A stretch of DNA of 64,000 nt. Origin: Jatrophihabitans sp. GTDB taxonomy: Bacteria; Actinomycetota; Actinomycetes; Mycobacteriales; Jatrophihabitantaceae. Positions 10,307-22,164 of the stretch are shown piece after piece (the first letter of the stretch is position 1; each line of letters opens with the position of its first letter). The translations under genes and the position numbers were made by a program. The notes under the pieces were generated by a model. The model had not been told where the DNA came from. It ran no database searches and saw nothing but the letters and a program-made list of their open reading frames with translations. The stretch is from NCBI GenBank assembly GCA_025963285.1, contig JAOPUX010000086.1, positions 1-64,000 of the forward strand. The letters are read 5' to 3'.

Positions 10307-11061
10307 AGGTCACGGTGCTCGGCTGCTCGGGGAGCGTCCCGGGGCCGAACTCGCCCGCGTCGGGCTATCTCGTCGAGGCGGAGGGCTACAAGCTCGTCGT
10401 AGACCTGGGTCACGGTGCCTTCGGGGCGCTGCAGCGCTACACCGATCCGGCCGACGTCGACGCCATCATCGTCACCCACCTGCACGCCGACCACTGCATC
10501 GACCTCACCGCCTACATCGTCTCGCTGCGCTACGGCGGGCGAGGGCACCGGATCGACGGACCGGAGGGGCGCATCCCGCTCATCGGCCCGTCCGGCACCC
10601 GTGACCGCCTGGAGGCCGCCTACGACCCGCTGGCCCGCAAGCTCGGGCTGCACGAGCTCTTCGGCTTCTCCACGCCGGCCGCGGGGGAGCTGGGGCCCTT
10701 CGGCGTCTCGTACGCGCACATGAACCACCCCACGCCCACCTCGGCCGTGCGCCTCACCTACAACGATCGCTCGCTGGTCTACTCCGCCGACACCGGCGAG
10801 AGCGCGGAGCTCGTCGAGCTGGCCCAGGGCGCGGATCTCTTCCTCTGCGAGGCATCGTTCGGCCCGGACGACGAGTACGTCCCCGACCTGCACCTCACCG
10901 GCAAGCAGGCCGGTGAACACGCGGCCAAGGCGGGGGTGGAACGGCTCGTCGTCACCCACGTGCCGCCGTGGTGCTCGCCGGACGTCCAGGCCGACGAGGC
11001 GGCGGCCGCATTCCACGGCATCGTCGAGCTGGCCACGCCGGGTGGCGAGCTCTGGGTTTGA
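10303..11061 (+). CDS. MBL-fold metallohydrolase, Rv1339-like
   Basis: Metallo-beta-lactamase-fold hydrolase of 252 aa. The metal motif is [10 protein letters not shown], with further ligands likely in [15 protein letters not shown] and VVTHVPPW. It starts [25 protein letters not shown], the typical opening of Rv1339 homologues, for which cAMP phosphodiesterase activity has been reported; RNase Z-like enzymes share the fold. It is translationally coupled to murI. Substrate here is inferred only. Confidence 0.88.
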   Translation: MKVTVLGCSGSVPGPNSPASGYLVEAEGYKLVVDLGHGAFGALQRYTDPADVDAIIVTHLHADHCIDLTAYIVSLRYGGRGHRIDGPEGRIPLIGPSGTRDRLEAAYDPLARKLGLHELFGFSTPAAGELGPFGVSYAHMNHPTPTSAVRLTYNDRSLVYSADTGESAELVELAQGADLFLCEASFGPDDEYVPDLHLTGKQAGEHAAKAGVERLVVTHVPPWCSPDVQADEAAAAFHGIVELATPGGELWV

Positions 11062-11313
11062 CGCCGATCCCGGCGATGTGGGCGCAACGACCTCCACGAT
11101 CGTGCCGGGTGGTCAAGGGTTCACCGGAAACCCGGTAGACTCGTTGTCACACGGCAGTGAGGTCAGGCTGCCCGGGTCCATCCGGATCCACTGGGTCCAG
11201 CTGGGCCCACCTCCATCGACGCCGGTTTTGCTGCTGCGCGTCGGGCTCGTGCCACCAGAAGCGCGGTTGAACGCGGTCTAACGGGACGTGCCACTAGTCC
11301 CGAAGGAATACCT
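11062..11313 (+). other. Probable long 5' leader/promoter region of the helicase gene
   Basis: A 252-base gap without a credible gene. It contains an 18-base imperfect palindrome at 11192-11209 (TGGGTCC-AG-CTGGGCCCA) and several GGATCC/GGGTCC-like dyads. A purine-rich CGAAGGAA lies 11-18 bases before the GTG at 11314. Structured leaders are common for RNA helicases; no known riboswitch was recognised. Confidence 0.3.
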
Positions 11314-12816
11314 GTGTCCCGCACTGCCCCGCGCAGCTCGTCTGCGCGCCCCACCTCCCACGCCATGAACGGCCACCGCAACCACGGCCGGCCCGCGCAG
11401 CCGAAGGCCGCGCCGGCCCGCAAGCGCTCCATCTGGGACGACCTGCCCGTGCAGGTGGTGCCCACCGAGAACCTCCCGAGCTTCGCCGAGCTGGGCCTGC
11501 CGGCCGAGATCGTCGCCGGCCTCGACAAGCGCGGCATCGCTGCCCCGTTCCCGATTCAGGCCGCGACCATCCCGGATGCGATCACGGGGCGCGACGTGCT
11601 CGGCCGCGCCGCCACCGGCTCGGGCAAGACCCTCGCCTTCGGCCTGGCCATGATCGCCCGGCTCGACGGCGGCGCGCGCCTGTCCAAGCGCCCGCGTGGT
11701 CTGGTGCTCGTACCCACCCGTGAGCTCGCGATGCAGGTCGCCGACTCGCTCGGCCCGGCAGCCCGCGACCGCGGCATGCGCACGATGATCGTCGCCGGCG
11801 GCATGCCGATCCAGAAGCAGATCAACCAGCTCTCCGACGGCGTCGACATCGTGGTCGCCACGCCGGGTCGCCTGGTCGACCTCATCGACCGCCGCTCGTG
11901 CCGCCTCGACGCCGTCGAGGTCACCGTGCTCGACGAGGCCGACCACATGGCCGACCTGGGCTTCCTGCCGGTGGTTCGCCGCCTGCTCGACCAGACCCCG
12001 GGCGACGGCCAGCGCCTGCTGTTCTCGGCCACCCTCGACGGCGACGTCGCGACGCTCGTCGAGAACTACCTCGTGAACCCGGCCGTGCACGCGCTCTCGC
12101 AGTCGACGGCGTCGGTCGACACGATGACCCATCACGTCTTCCGGGTGCAGGCCGAGGCGAAGTTCGACCTGATCGCCTCTATCGCCAACCGCGAGGGGCG
12201 CTCGATCCTCTTCGTCCGCACCAAGCACGGCGCCGACCGGCTGGCCAAGAACCTGAGCAAGGCCGGCGTCGCCGCCGGTGCCCTGCACGGTGACCGCACC
12301 CAGGCCCAGCGCACCCGCGCGCTCGACGCGTTCAAGGACGGCACCGTGCCGGTGCTCGTCGCCACCGACGTGGCCGCCCGCGGCATCCACGTCGACGACG
12401 TCTCGCTGGTCCTGCACGTCGACCCGCCGCAGGACCCGAAGGACTACCTGCACCGCAGTGGCCGTACGGCCCGTGCGGGGGAGTCCGGCACCGTCGTCAT
12501 GCTCGTCACCTCGCTGGACGAGCGCAAGGCCCTGAAGATGATCACCGAGGCGGGTGTCTCGGCCACCGAGATCAGCGCCCGGGCCGGCGACCCGACCGTC
12601 GCCACCGTCACCGGGGCCCGGACCCCGAGCGGCATCTCGGTGCTTGCGCCGAGCAAGCCGCAGCCGGCGGTGCGGGTCGGCCCGTCCGGTCGTGCGCTCA
12701 ACACCAACGGTGCCCGTCGCCGTCCGGCTGCCGGCCGTCCGGCCGCCGCCGGTGCCGCCGGAGCACGCCACCCGCAGAGCGCCGAGCGACGCCCGCGTCG
12801 CGAGCGCACGCACTAG
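11314..12816 (+). CDS. DEAD-box ATP-dependent RNA helicase
   Basis: Unwinds or remodels RNA, for example in ribosome assembly, decay or cold adaptation. The 500-aa product contains all core motifs in order: Q-motif region FPIQAATIP, Walker A ATGSGKT, PTRELA, TPGR, DEAD in VLDEADHMADLGF, SAT, then ATDVAARGI and HRSGRTAR. About 50 basic residues precede the core, and the last 60 are an Ala/Arg-rich tail likely to bind RNA. The GTG at 11314 is supported by the upstream purine-rich RBS. Confidence 0.94.
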   Translation: MSRTAPRSSSARPTSHAMNGHRNHGRPAQPKAAPARKRSIWDDLPVQVVPTENLPSFAELGLPAEIVAGLDKRGIAAPFPIQAATIPDAITGRDVLGRAATGSGKTLAFGLAMIARLDGGARLSKRPRGLVLVPTRELAMQVADSLGPAARDRGMRTMIVAGGMPIQKQINQLSDGVDIVVATPGRLVDLIDRRSCRLDAVEVTVLDEADHMADLGFLPVVRRLLDQTPGDGQRLLFSATLDGDVATLVENYLVNPAVHALSQSTASVDTMTHHVFRVQAEAKFDLIASIANREGRSILFVRTKHGADRLAKNLSKAGVAAGALHGDRTQAQRTRALDAFKDGTVPVLVATDVAARGIHVDDVSLVLHVDPPQDPKDYLHRSGRTARAGESGTVVMLVTSLDERKALKMITEAGVSATEISARAGDPTVATVTGARTPSGISVLAPSKPQPAVRVGPSGRALNTNGARRRPAAGRPAAAGAAGARHPQSAERRPRRERTH

Positions 12817-12860
12817 TCGGCACAGCCCCTTAGCTAGCACGGATCTACAGAGGAGTTCGA

Positions 12861-14735
<1,875 letters not shown>

Positions 14736-14765
14736 CAGCACTTTTCGGGCTCGCCGCCCGCGCGC

Positions 14766-14923
14766 AACTTTGTGCGCGCTGTCGGGCTCGCCCGCGCACG
14801 ACTTTGTGCGCGCTGTCGGGGCCGCGCTCGCGACTTTGTGCGCGCTGTCGGGGCCGCGCTCGCGACTTTGTGCGCGCTGGCTGCGCTGAGCGGGGTCCTG
14901 GGCGCCGCTAGCGCGCACAGAGT
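14766..14923. repeat. Left cluster of ACTTTGTGCGCGC repeats
   Basis: ACTTTGTGCGCGC occurs four times in plus orientation at 14767, 14801, 14833 and 14865 (periods 34, 32, 32), separated by similar GC-rich stretches such as TGTCGGGGCCGCGCTCGCG. An inverted copy with one mismatch is at 14911-14923. The cluster fills the gap between typA and the convergent AbiEi-like gene. The same word recurs, mainly inverted, on the other side of that gene. Confidence 0.85.
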
Positions 14924-14955
14924 CGGAGCGGGTTGCCTGTACGAGCGCGGCGACA

Positions 14956-15873
14956 TCAGCCGAGCTCTGCCCAGCCTCGACCGGCGGCTTGCTGCAGTCC
15001 GCGGGCGAAGGCGGCGCGCAGCCGAGCGGCGACCTGCTCGAACCGGGCAAGGTCTGCCCAGCCCCAGCGCACGACGATCAGGCCGAGCTGCTCCAGCGAC
15101 TCCTGCCTGAGCTTCTCCGCGATCAGTACGGCGCGAGTGTCGTACTTTGCGGTGCCGTCGGCCTCGCCGACCACCCCGAACTCCGGCCAGTAGAAGTCCG
15201 CCCGTCCGACGAAGCGTCCGGCAAGGTCTCCAAGACGGGTCTGCAGGTGCGGCCGCGGCAACCCGGCGCCGTGGATACGCAGCCTGCTCAGCGACTCGAG
15301 GGGAGACTCTGCCGCGCCGCTGCAGTCCGCCAGTACAGCCTCTGCCCGGCGCACACCTGGCCAGCGGCGACACTCGCCGAGCACTTCGGCCAGCTCGTCG
15401 AGGCTGGTCTGTTGCAGCCGTAGCCCGGCGTCCGCCGCCACCACGCCTGCCTCCGTGCCACGCTCCCGGGCGACGTCGAGGATGGTTCGGGCCGGCGAGG
15501 TCACCGGGATGCCTCGACGCGTGCCCGCGCGGCCCCTGAGTGTTGCGCGGTGCAGGTGCGCGTCGGCAACTGCCGTGACCAGCCCCGCCGGCGCAACGGT
15601 GAGGCACGGCCGGGGATCTCCCAGGACGGGCAGCCCGTGCAGCGCTGCGGCAGCCGAGTGGCTGACGACGGAGCGCGGGACCGAGCTCTGGCAGGCCACC
15701 GCAATCTGGACTAGCGACGGGCCGTCGTAGGCAGGCAGGTACCAGCCGCGATGCAGCCGCTGCCAGCTGCCGGTCCGCAGCGCATGACGGATCGCATCGT
15801 CGCTCCACCCGGACCTGTGCGCCGTGGCGCGGCTGACGGGCTGGTGTGGTGGCAGTGCTGGTCGTCGCGGCAT
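14956..15873 (-). CDS. AbiEi-like antitoxin domain plus DUF559/Vsr-like nuclease-fold protein
   Basis: A 305-aa protein. Residues about 1-60 form a winged-helix AbiEi-type region (GWSDDAIRHALRTGSW, LHRGWYLP). The middle resembles the usual linker of these actinobacterial proteins (ARTILDVARERG). The C-terminal third looks like a PD-(D/E)XK fold: GRADFYWPEFGVVGEADGTAKYD split as VGRADFYWPEFG and EADGTAKYD, with candidate D, E and K. No AbiEii toxin gene is adjacent. The ATG at 15873 is chosen because an upstream open stretch to 16110 only translates repeat DNA. It is bracketed by repeat clusters and interrupts the typA neighbourhood, suggesting acquisition. Exact function unknown. Confidence 0.72.
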   Translation of the reverse strand: MPRRPALPPHQPVSRATAHRSGWSDDAIRHALRTGSWQRLHRGWYLPAYDGPSLVQIAVACQSSVPRSVVSHSAAAALHGLPVLGDPRPCLTVAPAGLVTAVADAHLHRATLRGRAGTRRGIPVTSPARTILDVARERGTEAGVVAADAGLRLQQTSLDELAEVLGECRRWPGVRRAEAVLADCSGAAESPLESLSRLRIHGAGLPRPHLQTRLGDLAGRFVGRADFYWPEFGVVGEADGTAKYDTRAVLIAEKLRQESLEQLGLIVVRWGWADLARFEQVAARLRAAFARGLQQAAGRGWAELG

Positions 15874-15977
15874 CGGAGGACAGTGACCTGCTGTCGCGGC
15901 TGATGGCTCGGCGTCGTCCACAGCGCCGCCCGCCGTCCCCAGCCAGGGCCAACCGCTTGCGAAACCCCGCCGGGCAC

Positions 15978-16115
15978 CCTTGTGCGCGGCGTCGGGGTGG
16001 CGGCCCGAACTTTGTGCGTGCTCCCGGCGCGCAAACTCGGCGCGCGCACCGGCTGCGCGCACAAAGTCGGCGCTGCGTGCACCGGCTGCGCGCACAAAGT
16101 CGGCGCGCACAAAGT
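15978..16115. repeat. Right cluster of ACTTTGTGCGCGC repeats, mainly inverted
   Basis: GCGCGCACAAAGT, the reverse complement of the left-cluster word, occurs at 16055, 16088 and 16103. A plus-oriented ACTTTGTGCG is at 16009 and a degenerate TTGTGCGCGG near 15980. A 27-base block is repeated at 16046 and 16079 (period 33), close to the 32-34 base period of the left cluster. It lies between the nuclease-fold gene and the end of the ABC permease gene. Confidence 0.85.
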
Positions 16116-16132
16116 CGACGAGCGCGCCCCGA

Positions 16133-18724
16133 TTACTCGAGGCGGAGGATCTCGGCCGGCTTCGCGCGCTCGGCCAGCAGCTGCTGCGCCACCGCGGCCA
16201 CGATCACCACGATCACCCACCCGACGCCGGTCGCCAGCCAGACGCCGGTCGGGGCGTGCAGCGACGGCGGGGGCGGCAGGCTCGGGTAGACGTCCAGGCT
16301 GCCGAGGATGACGCGCAGCGCGCCCAGCCCCACGGCGATGCCCAGCCCGAAGCCGAGGCCCACCACCACGCTGAGCTCGACGAGGTTGGTGCGCAGGTTG
16401 GCTGCCCGCGTGAGCCCCATCCGCCTGCTCAGCACGTAGGAGACGGTCCGCCGGCGGGTGCGTGCGGCGAGGGCGAAGATCAGCCCCACCACGGCGACGA
16501 CTCCGATCATGATCGCCAGCGCGCGGAGGTAGGAGAAGATCCACGTCACCGGCAGCAGTCCGGTGGAGTCGACCACGAGGTCCGGCTGCAGCTCGGCGAG
16601 CACGTTGTAGCCCTGCTGGGCGAGCAGGTTGCGTACGACGGTCTCGTGAGCAGGAGACGTCCACGCCTGGTCGGAGACGTCGACGTTCTGGTCGACGTGA
16701 TCGAGCAGCGACCGGTTCACCACGAGCAGCGGGATCGCCCCGGCGCGCAGGCCCGGAAAGACCGTGCCCCGGCCGATCACGTGGACGTCGAGGGAGGTCC
16801 GTCCGATCTGCACGCGCGCGGCCACCTGCCCGCGCGGGGCGTTGATCATGATCGCCGCGCCGCGCGAGGTCAGCTGCGCCACCTCGGCCCGCTCGGCGGA
16901 TGAGACGAAGGCGTAGTCGGCGAAGCTGGCCGGGTCGACGCCCAGCACGTAGGTCTCCGACCCGTCCTGGAGCATCGGTACGCCCTGGTAGCTCTCGACG
17001 GCGGTGCCGAGCCCGTGCAGGTCCAGCGGGCCATTGCCGACGACGTCGAGCACCCGCTCCGCGCCGAGGTTGGTGTGGTACTTCGCGGTGACGTCGGCGC
17101 GTACCGAGCTGGTGAGGCTGTTGGTGTAGGTCAGCAACGCGCCCGGCAGCCCGACGCAGACGACCACGGCCACCGACATGCCGAGGGAGCCGGCGATCCG
17201 TCGCACGGCTAGATAACGGGCGGTGCCGCCACCCGCACGCCGGCGCAGCAGCGGGACGAGCAGCCCGAAGAGACGGCCGGCGAGCAGCAGCACGGCCAGC
17301 GAGGCGAGTAGCGGGAAGATGACGAGGGCCGGCCGCACGTGGACGATGGCCTGGTGCACGGTGATCGACGAGGCCGAGTGCAGCCGCACCGCGATCAACA
17401 CCGCCACGCCGCCCAGCAGCAGCTCCCACGGTACGGCCACCCACCACCGTCGGCCCCCGCCCACCAGGCGCTCGCGCGAGGCCGCGGCGCCGATCGCGGC
17501 GATCACGAGCAGCCCCACCGCCAGAGCCAGGGCCGCCGCCCCGACGCTGCGCAGCACGGCGCCCGGGCCGAGCACCGAGGTCGGTGCCACGGAACGCACC
17601 AGCACGACGGCAGCGCCGCTGCCGGTGACCAGGCCGAGCAGGGCCGCGGGCGCCGTCTCCAGCACGGCCTTCCCGGCGAGAGCGCCGGGCCCGACCCCGC
17701 GCGCGACGAGCAGCCGGATCTCGCGGGCCCGGTGCGTGGCCCAGAAACCGCCGGCGCCGACCACGAGCAGCAGCGCCACGAGGACGGCGGCCAGGTCGAG
17801 GGGCAGCACCGAGCCGCTGACCCCGGCGCGGCTCGCCCGCGCGCGGACGATCTTCGCCTCCAGCGTGCCGGTGTCGGCCACCGGTACCGAGGCGTAGGGG
17901 CTGTCCTGAGCGGGGGAGGCGTGGTGGAAGACATCGTGGAAGCTGCGCGATGCGGCGTCGCCGAGGTGGTCGAGCTGCTCCACCCGGCTGGTGGAGAGGT
18001 CGTTGATCGGCAGCTTGTCGTAGACGCTGAGCTGGGCGATGTCGGCCGCGCTGCTCGTGGTGGCCTCGTCGGCCAGCAGCAGCGGGCCGACCCCGTGGTC
18101 GCCCAGGCGGCGGATGATCAGGTCCGACCAGTTGCAGAAGTAGGGCGGGATGTCGGCCAGCACGAATGGGCTCGGAGCGAGGCTCCGGTAGGTGCCGGCG
18201 ACGCGGACGCTCCTGCCGCTCGTCGTGTGCAGGTAGCCACCGGGCTTGACGTGGAACTGGGCCAGGGCGCTGTCCGGCACCCAGACGCCCGGGCCGCCTG
18301 GTCCGCTCACCTTGGTGACGTGCTCGAGAACGTCGGGACGGCTGTAGAAGGTCACCGGCACCCGCTGCACGGTGGCGAAGCCGATCTCCACTGGATAGAC
18401 CGAGCCCTCCGGCTCGGTGTCACGCATCGCCTTGACCCCGGCTGCGCGCGCTTCGGGCAGTAGCTGGTGTGGCACCTGGGCGTTGAACGCCGGCATGCTT
18501 CGCTCGGGGCAGTCGGCCGACGCCTGGGCCTGCAGGCTGGCAGTGTCGAGCGTGGATACGAAGAGCACGCCGGAGGCCGCGGCCACGGCCAGCACCGCGC
18601 TCGCGGCGAGGATGCCGAGGAAGACGGCCGGATGGCGCAGCAGGAGCAGCGGCGCGCGCAGCCACGGCCCGGTGTTCGCTGCCCCGCCGCGGTGCCTGGC
18701 CAGGCGATGGCGGTGCGTGGTCAT
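16133..18724 (-). CDS. FtsX/MacB-type ABC transporter permease
   Basis: Large membrane protein (863 aa). After a basic N-terminus comes a first helix (FLGILAASAVLAVAAASGVLF), a long extracytoplasmic domain to about residue 280, a block of helices around 280-460, a second external domain near 520-720, and three C-terminal helices ending in AERAKPAEILRLE, the FtsX-like tail. This duplicated FtsX layout suits mechanotransmission or lipoprotein/substrate extrusion rather than import. It overlaps the upstream ATPase gene by four bases and is last in a three-gene operon. Substrate unknown. Confidence 0.85.
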   Translation of the reverse strand: MTTHRHRLARHRGGAANTGPWLRAPLLLLRHPAVFLGILAASAVLAVAAASGVLFVSTLDTASLQAQASADCPERSMPAFNAQVPHQLLPEARAAGVKAMRDTEPEGSVYPVEIGFATVQRVPVTFYSRPDVLEHVTKVSGPGGPGVWVPDSALAQFHVKPGGYLHTTSGRSVRVAGTYRSLAPSPFVLADIPPYFCNWSDLIIRRLGDHGVGPLLLADEATTSSAADIAQLSVYDKLPINDLSTSRVEQLDHLGDAASRSFHDVFHHASPAQDSPYASVPVADTGTLEAKIVRARASRAGVSGSVLPLDLAAVLVALLLVVGAGGFWATHRAREIRLLVARGVGPGALAGKAVLETAPAALLGLVTGSGAAVVLVRSVAPTSVLGPGAVLRSVGAAALALAVGLLVIAAIGAAASRERLVGGGRRWWVAVPWELLLGGVAVLIAVRLHSASSITVHQAIVHVRPALVIFPLLASLAVLLLAGRLFGLLVPLLRRRAGGGTARYLAVRRIAGSLGMSVAVVVCVGLPGALLTYTNSLTSSVRADVTAKYHTNLGAERVLDVVGNGPLDLHGLGTAVESYQGVPMLQDGSETYVLGVDPASFADYAFVSSAERAEVAQLTSRGAAIMINAPRGQVAARVQIGRTSLDVHVIGRGTVFPGLRAGAIPLLVVNRSLLDHVDQNVDVSDQAWTSPAHETVVRNLLAQQGYNVLAELQPDLVVDSTGLLPVTWIFSYLRALAIMIGVVAVVGLIFALAARTRRRTVSYVLSRRMGLTRAANLRTNLVELSVVVGLGFGLGIAVGLGALRVILGSLDVYPSLPPPPSLHAPTGVWLATGVGWVIVVIVAAVAQQLLAERAKPAEILRLE

Positions 18725-19377
18725 CGCAGCGTCCCGTCGACCATCGTCAGGACGCGGTCGCAGGAGTCCAGTGTCTGCGGGTCGTGGCTCACCACGAGCA
18801 GCGCGCCCCCCGCGTCGGCCTGCGCGCGCAGCGCGTCGAGCACGGCCTGCGCCCAGCCGTGGTCCTGGTGGGCGGTGGGCTCGTCGGCGAGCAGCAGCGT
18901 CGGCTCGGCGTAGAGGGCGCGGGCGATGGCGGTGCGCTGCTGCTCGCCCACCGATGTCGTCTTCGGCAGTCGCCGGGCGAGGTGGGTCAGGCCGAGACGG
19001 TCCAGCAGCCCGTCGGAGCGTTCCCGGTCCGGCCGATGACGCCGCCCCCGCAGTCGGGCGCTGAGCTCGACGTTCTCACGCACCGTCAGGTCCTCGAGCA
19101 GCCCCAGCGTCTGTGGCACGAGCGCGAGCGACTCCCATGGCAGGGCAGCGGCAGGCACGGCGGCATCGGCGTGCGCAACCGTCCCTTCGTCGGGTGCCTC
19201 CCAGCCGCAGAGCACGGCGAGCAGGGTGGACTTGCCCGAGCCCGACGCACCGGCCAGGCCGACGATCTCGCCGGCCCGCACGTCCAGCGACGCGCCGCGC
19301 AGTGCGTGGACGGTCTCGGCGCCGCGATGGAACGCCTTGTGCACGCCTGAGGCGACGACGACGCTCGCGCTGCTCAC
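18721..19377 (-). CDS. ABC transporter ATP-binding protein with atypical signature motif
   Basis: A 218-aa ATPase of the MacB/LolD type, partner of the FtsX permease. Walker A is GASGSGKST and Walker B LLLADEPT, followed by the H-loop in VVSHDP. The signature reads SVGEQQR rather than LSGGQQR. Overlaps with both neighbours (ATGA-type) indicate one coupled operon. The altered signature could mean a degenerate catalytic site paired with the canonical upstream ATPase, as in heterodimeric ABC systems. Confidence 0.88.
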   Translation of the reverse strand: MSSASVVVASGVHKAFHRGAETVHALRGASLDVRAGEIVGLAGASGSGKSTLLAVLCGWEAPDEGTVAHADAAVPAAALPWESLALVPQTLGLLEDLTVRENVELSARLRGRRHRPDRERSDGLLDRLGLTHLARRLPKTTSVGEQQRTAIARALYAEPTLLLADEPTAHQDHGWAQAVLDALRAQADAGGALLVVSHDPQTLDSCDRVLTMVDGTLR

Positions 19378-20063
19378 CAGGACTCGACTGTCCGGCCGTG
19401 CTCCAGGCGGAGCAGGTGGTCGGCGCGCTCGATCACCCGCGGGTCGTGCGAGGCGATCACGAACGCGGTGCCGGTGCTGCAGAGCAATTGCACGCTGTCG
19501 AGCACCCGGTCTGCGGCCACCGAGTCGAGCTCGGCGGTGGGCTCGTCGCCGACCACGAGCAGCGGGGCCCCGACGAGGGCGCAGGCGATGCTGACCCGCT
19601 GCTGCTCACCGCCGGAGAGCTGCTGCGGGTGGTGGTCGAGGCGGTGGGCCAGGCCGAACCGCTGCAGCGTCCGTTCGATCTCGTCGTCGGCGATCTGACG
19701 GCCCCGCAGCTGGGCGGCCAGGCGGAGTTGGCCAGCCACCGTCAGGTACTCGACGAGGTTCTCGATGGGGTCCGGGAAGAGATACCCGAGCCGGGTGCGC
19801 CGCAGCCGACGGCGCCGGCGGGTGGAGGCGCCGCCCACCGCGCGACCGTCCACGACCACGCTCCCCGTGGTGGGGCGGTCGATGCAGGCGAGCAGCCGCA
19901 GCAGCGTGGACTTGCCGCACCCCGACGGCCCGGCCACCACGGTCAGCCGGCCGGCCGGGAAGGCCTTCGTCACCTCTTGCAGCGCGGTGGAGACGACCCG
20001 CTCAACCCGGTAGTCCTTGCGCACGTCGACGCACTCGGCGGCATGGGCGAGGACCGCGGTCAT
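19374..20063 (-). CDS. ABC transporter ATP-binding protein
   Basis: A 229-aa ATPase with Walker A GPSGCGKST, canonical signature LSGGEQQR, Walker B LLVVGDEPT and H-loop IASHDP, of the LolD/MacB class. It is the first gene of the operon. The ATG at 20063 is used; an open frame extends upstream to 21125 but lies antisense to the aminotransferase gene. Together with the following ATPase it could energise the single 863-aa permease as a heterodimer. Confidence 0.9.
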   Translation of the reverse strand: MTAVLAHAAECVDVRKDYRVERVVSTALQEVTKAFPAGRLTVVAGPSGCGKSTLLRLLACIDRPTTGSVVVDGRAVGGASTRRRRRLRRTRLGYLFPDPIENLVEYLTVAGQLRLAAQLRGRQIADDEIERTLQRFGLAHRLDHHPQQLSGGEQQRVSIACALVGAPLLVVGDEPTAELDSVAADRVLDSVQLLCSTGTAFVIASHDPRVIERADHLLRLEHGRTVESW

Positions 20064-20108
20064 CCCTCGGACTGTAGGGCACGAGCCGGCGGACACTACG
20101 CTGGCTTG

Positions 20109-21250
20109 GTGATCGACCAGAGCCCCCTCGTCGCGCGGATGCAGGGCTTCGGCACCACGATCTTCGCGGAGATGTCGGCGCTCGCCCTGGAGACCGGCAG
20201 CATCAACCTCGGTCAGGACTTCCCGGACACCGACGGCCCCCCCGAGTTGCTCGAGGCTGCGTGTGCAGCCATCCGCGGCGGGCAGAACCAGTACCCGCCC
20301 GGCCCCGGTGTCCCGGCGCTGCGCCACGCGATCGCCGCACACCAGCGTCACCACTACGGCCTCGACTACGACCCGGACACCGAGGTGCTGGTCACGGCCG
20401 GCGCCACCGAGGCCATCGCGGCAGCGCTCATGGGGCTGGCCGGGCCGGGCGACGAAGTGGTGGTCTTCGAGCCGTACTACGACTCCTACGCCGCCTGCAT
20501 CGCGCTGGGGGGAGCGCAGCGGCGCTGTGTCACCCTCGAACGGCAGGGCGACGGCTGGGCCTTTGACCCCGCGGCCCTGCGCTCGGCCGTCACCGCTCGC
20601 ACGAAGGCCATCCTGCTGAACACTCCCCACAACCCCACCGGCAAGGTCTTCACCCGCGCGGAGTTGACGGTGATCGCCGAGGTGGCCCAGGAGCACGACC
20701 TGATCGTGATCGCCGACGAGGTCTACGAACACCTGACCTTCGACGGGCTGAGCCACCTGCCGATCGCCTCCCTGCCCGGCATGCGCGAGCGCACGGTCAC
20801 CATCTCCAGTGCCGGGAAGACGTTCAGCGTCACCGGCTGGAAGATCGGCTGGATCTGCGCGCCGCCCGCGCTGCTCACCGCTGCGCGCACGGTGAAGCAG
20901 TTCCTCACCTACGTCAGCGGCGCGCCCTTCCAGCCGGCCGTCGCGGCGGTGCTCGGTGGTGACCTGCGCGCGCCGGCGATCGCGTTGCAGGCCCAGCGCG
21001 ACCAGCTCTGTGGCGGCCTCGCCGCCCTGGGCCTCGACGTGATCACCCCGCAGGCCACCTACTTCGCCACCGTCGATCTCGGCAGCGACGCGGTGGCCTT
21101 CTGTCGTGAGCTGCCCCGCAGACACGGGGTTGTGGCGATCCCCAGCTCGGTGTTCTACGACAGCGCGGCAGGTGACAGCTACGTCCGCTTCGCGTTCTGC
21201 AAGCGCCCCGAGGTGCTCGCCGACGCGCTCGACAGATTGGGAGCAGCACG

Positions 21251-21254
<4 letters not shown>
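20109..21254 (+). CDS. Class I/II PLP aminotransferase (glutamine transaminase K / DapC-like)
   Basis: A 381-aa fold-type I aminotransferase. Conserved landmarks are NLGQDFPDTDGPP, YPPGPGVPALR, NTPHNPTGKV, ADEVYEHL and the PLP lysine in SSAGKTFSVTGWKIGW. It resembles Rv0858c and kynurenine/glutamine transaminase K enzymes. A GTG at 20109 gives the family N-terminus (SPLVARMQGFGTTIFAEMSALA). The gene overlaps an omega-amidase gene by four bases. In other organisms such a pair transaminates alpha-keto acids with glutamine and then hydrolyses alpha-ketoglutaramate, notably in methionine salvage. A role as N-succinyl-diaminopimelate aminotransferase is an alternative. Confidence 0.88.
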
Positions 21255-22006
<752 letters not shown>

Positions 22007-22164
22007 GGGCGGGCTGTGGCGCCAGCTTTTCCTGTATTGCCAGTATTAACACTTGGTCACGATCGTGGTCGTGCCTTGCCACACGCGATACACAGGTACT
22101 TGAGTTCGACGGATGGCCGATGGACAGATCGTCCTCGGACCGCATCACAGGAGGTCACTCACCA
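22007..22164 (+). promoter_or_regulatory. Upstream region of the peptide transporter with palindrome
   Basis: A 158-base gap holding a perfect 10-base palindrome CACGATCGTG at 22058-22067, inside a stretch of relatively low GC (TGTATTGCCAGTATTAAC). A strong RBS, AGGAGG, lies at about 22149-22154 before the GTG at 22165. The palindrome is a candidate operator; no regulator can be named. Confidence 0.4.

Noticed and set aside
10063-11097. Long minus-strand open frame opposite murI and the metallohydrolase
   Set aside because: Both plus-strand genes have intact catalytic motifs; the opposite frame is a GC-rich shadow.
14766-14923. Possible CRISPR array
   Set aside because: Only a 13-base core is kept, spacers are alike and short, and there are no cas genes.
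15874-16110. An N-terminal extension of the AbiEi-like protein, open back to 16110
   Set aside because: The extra residues only translate the repeat cluster (ADFVRAAGAR-like copies); the conserved domain starts at the ATG at 15873.
20064-21125. Long minus-strand open frame continuing the ABC ATPase upstream
   Set aside because: It is antisense to the clear aminotransferase gene and has no conserved motifs; high GC keeps such frames open.
22120-22164. ATG at 22120 as start of the peptide-binding lipoprotein
   Set aside because: It would place 15 polar residues before the signal peptide, and the AGGAGG site fits the GTG at 22165.
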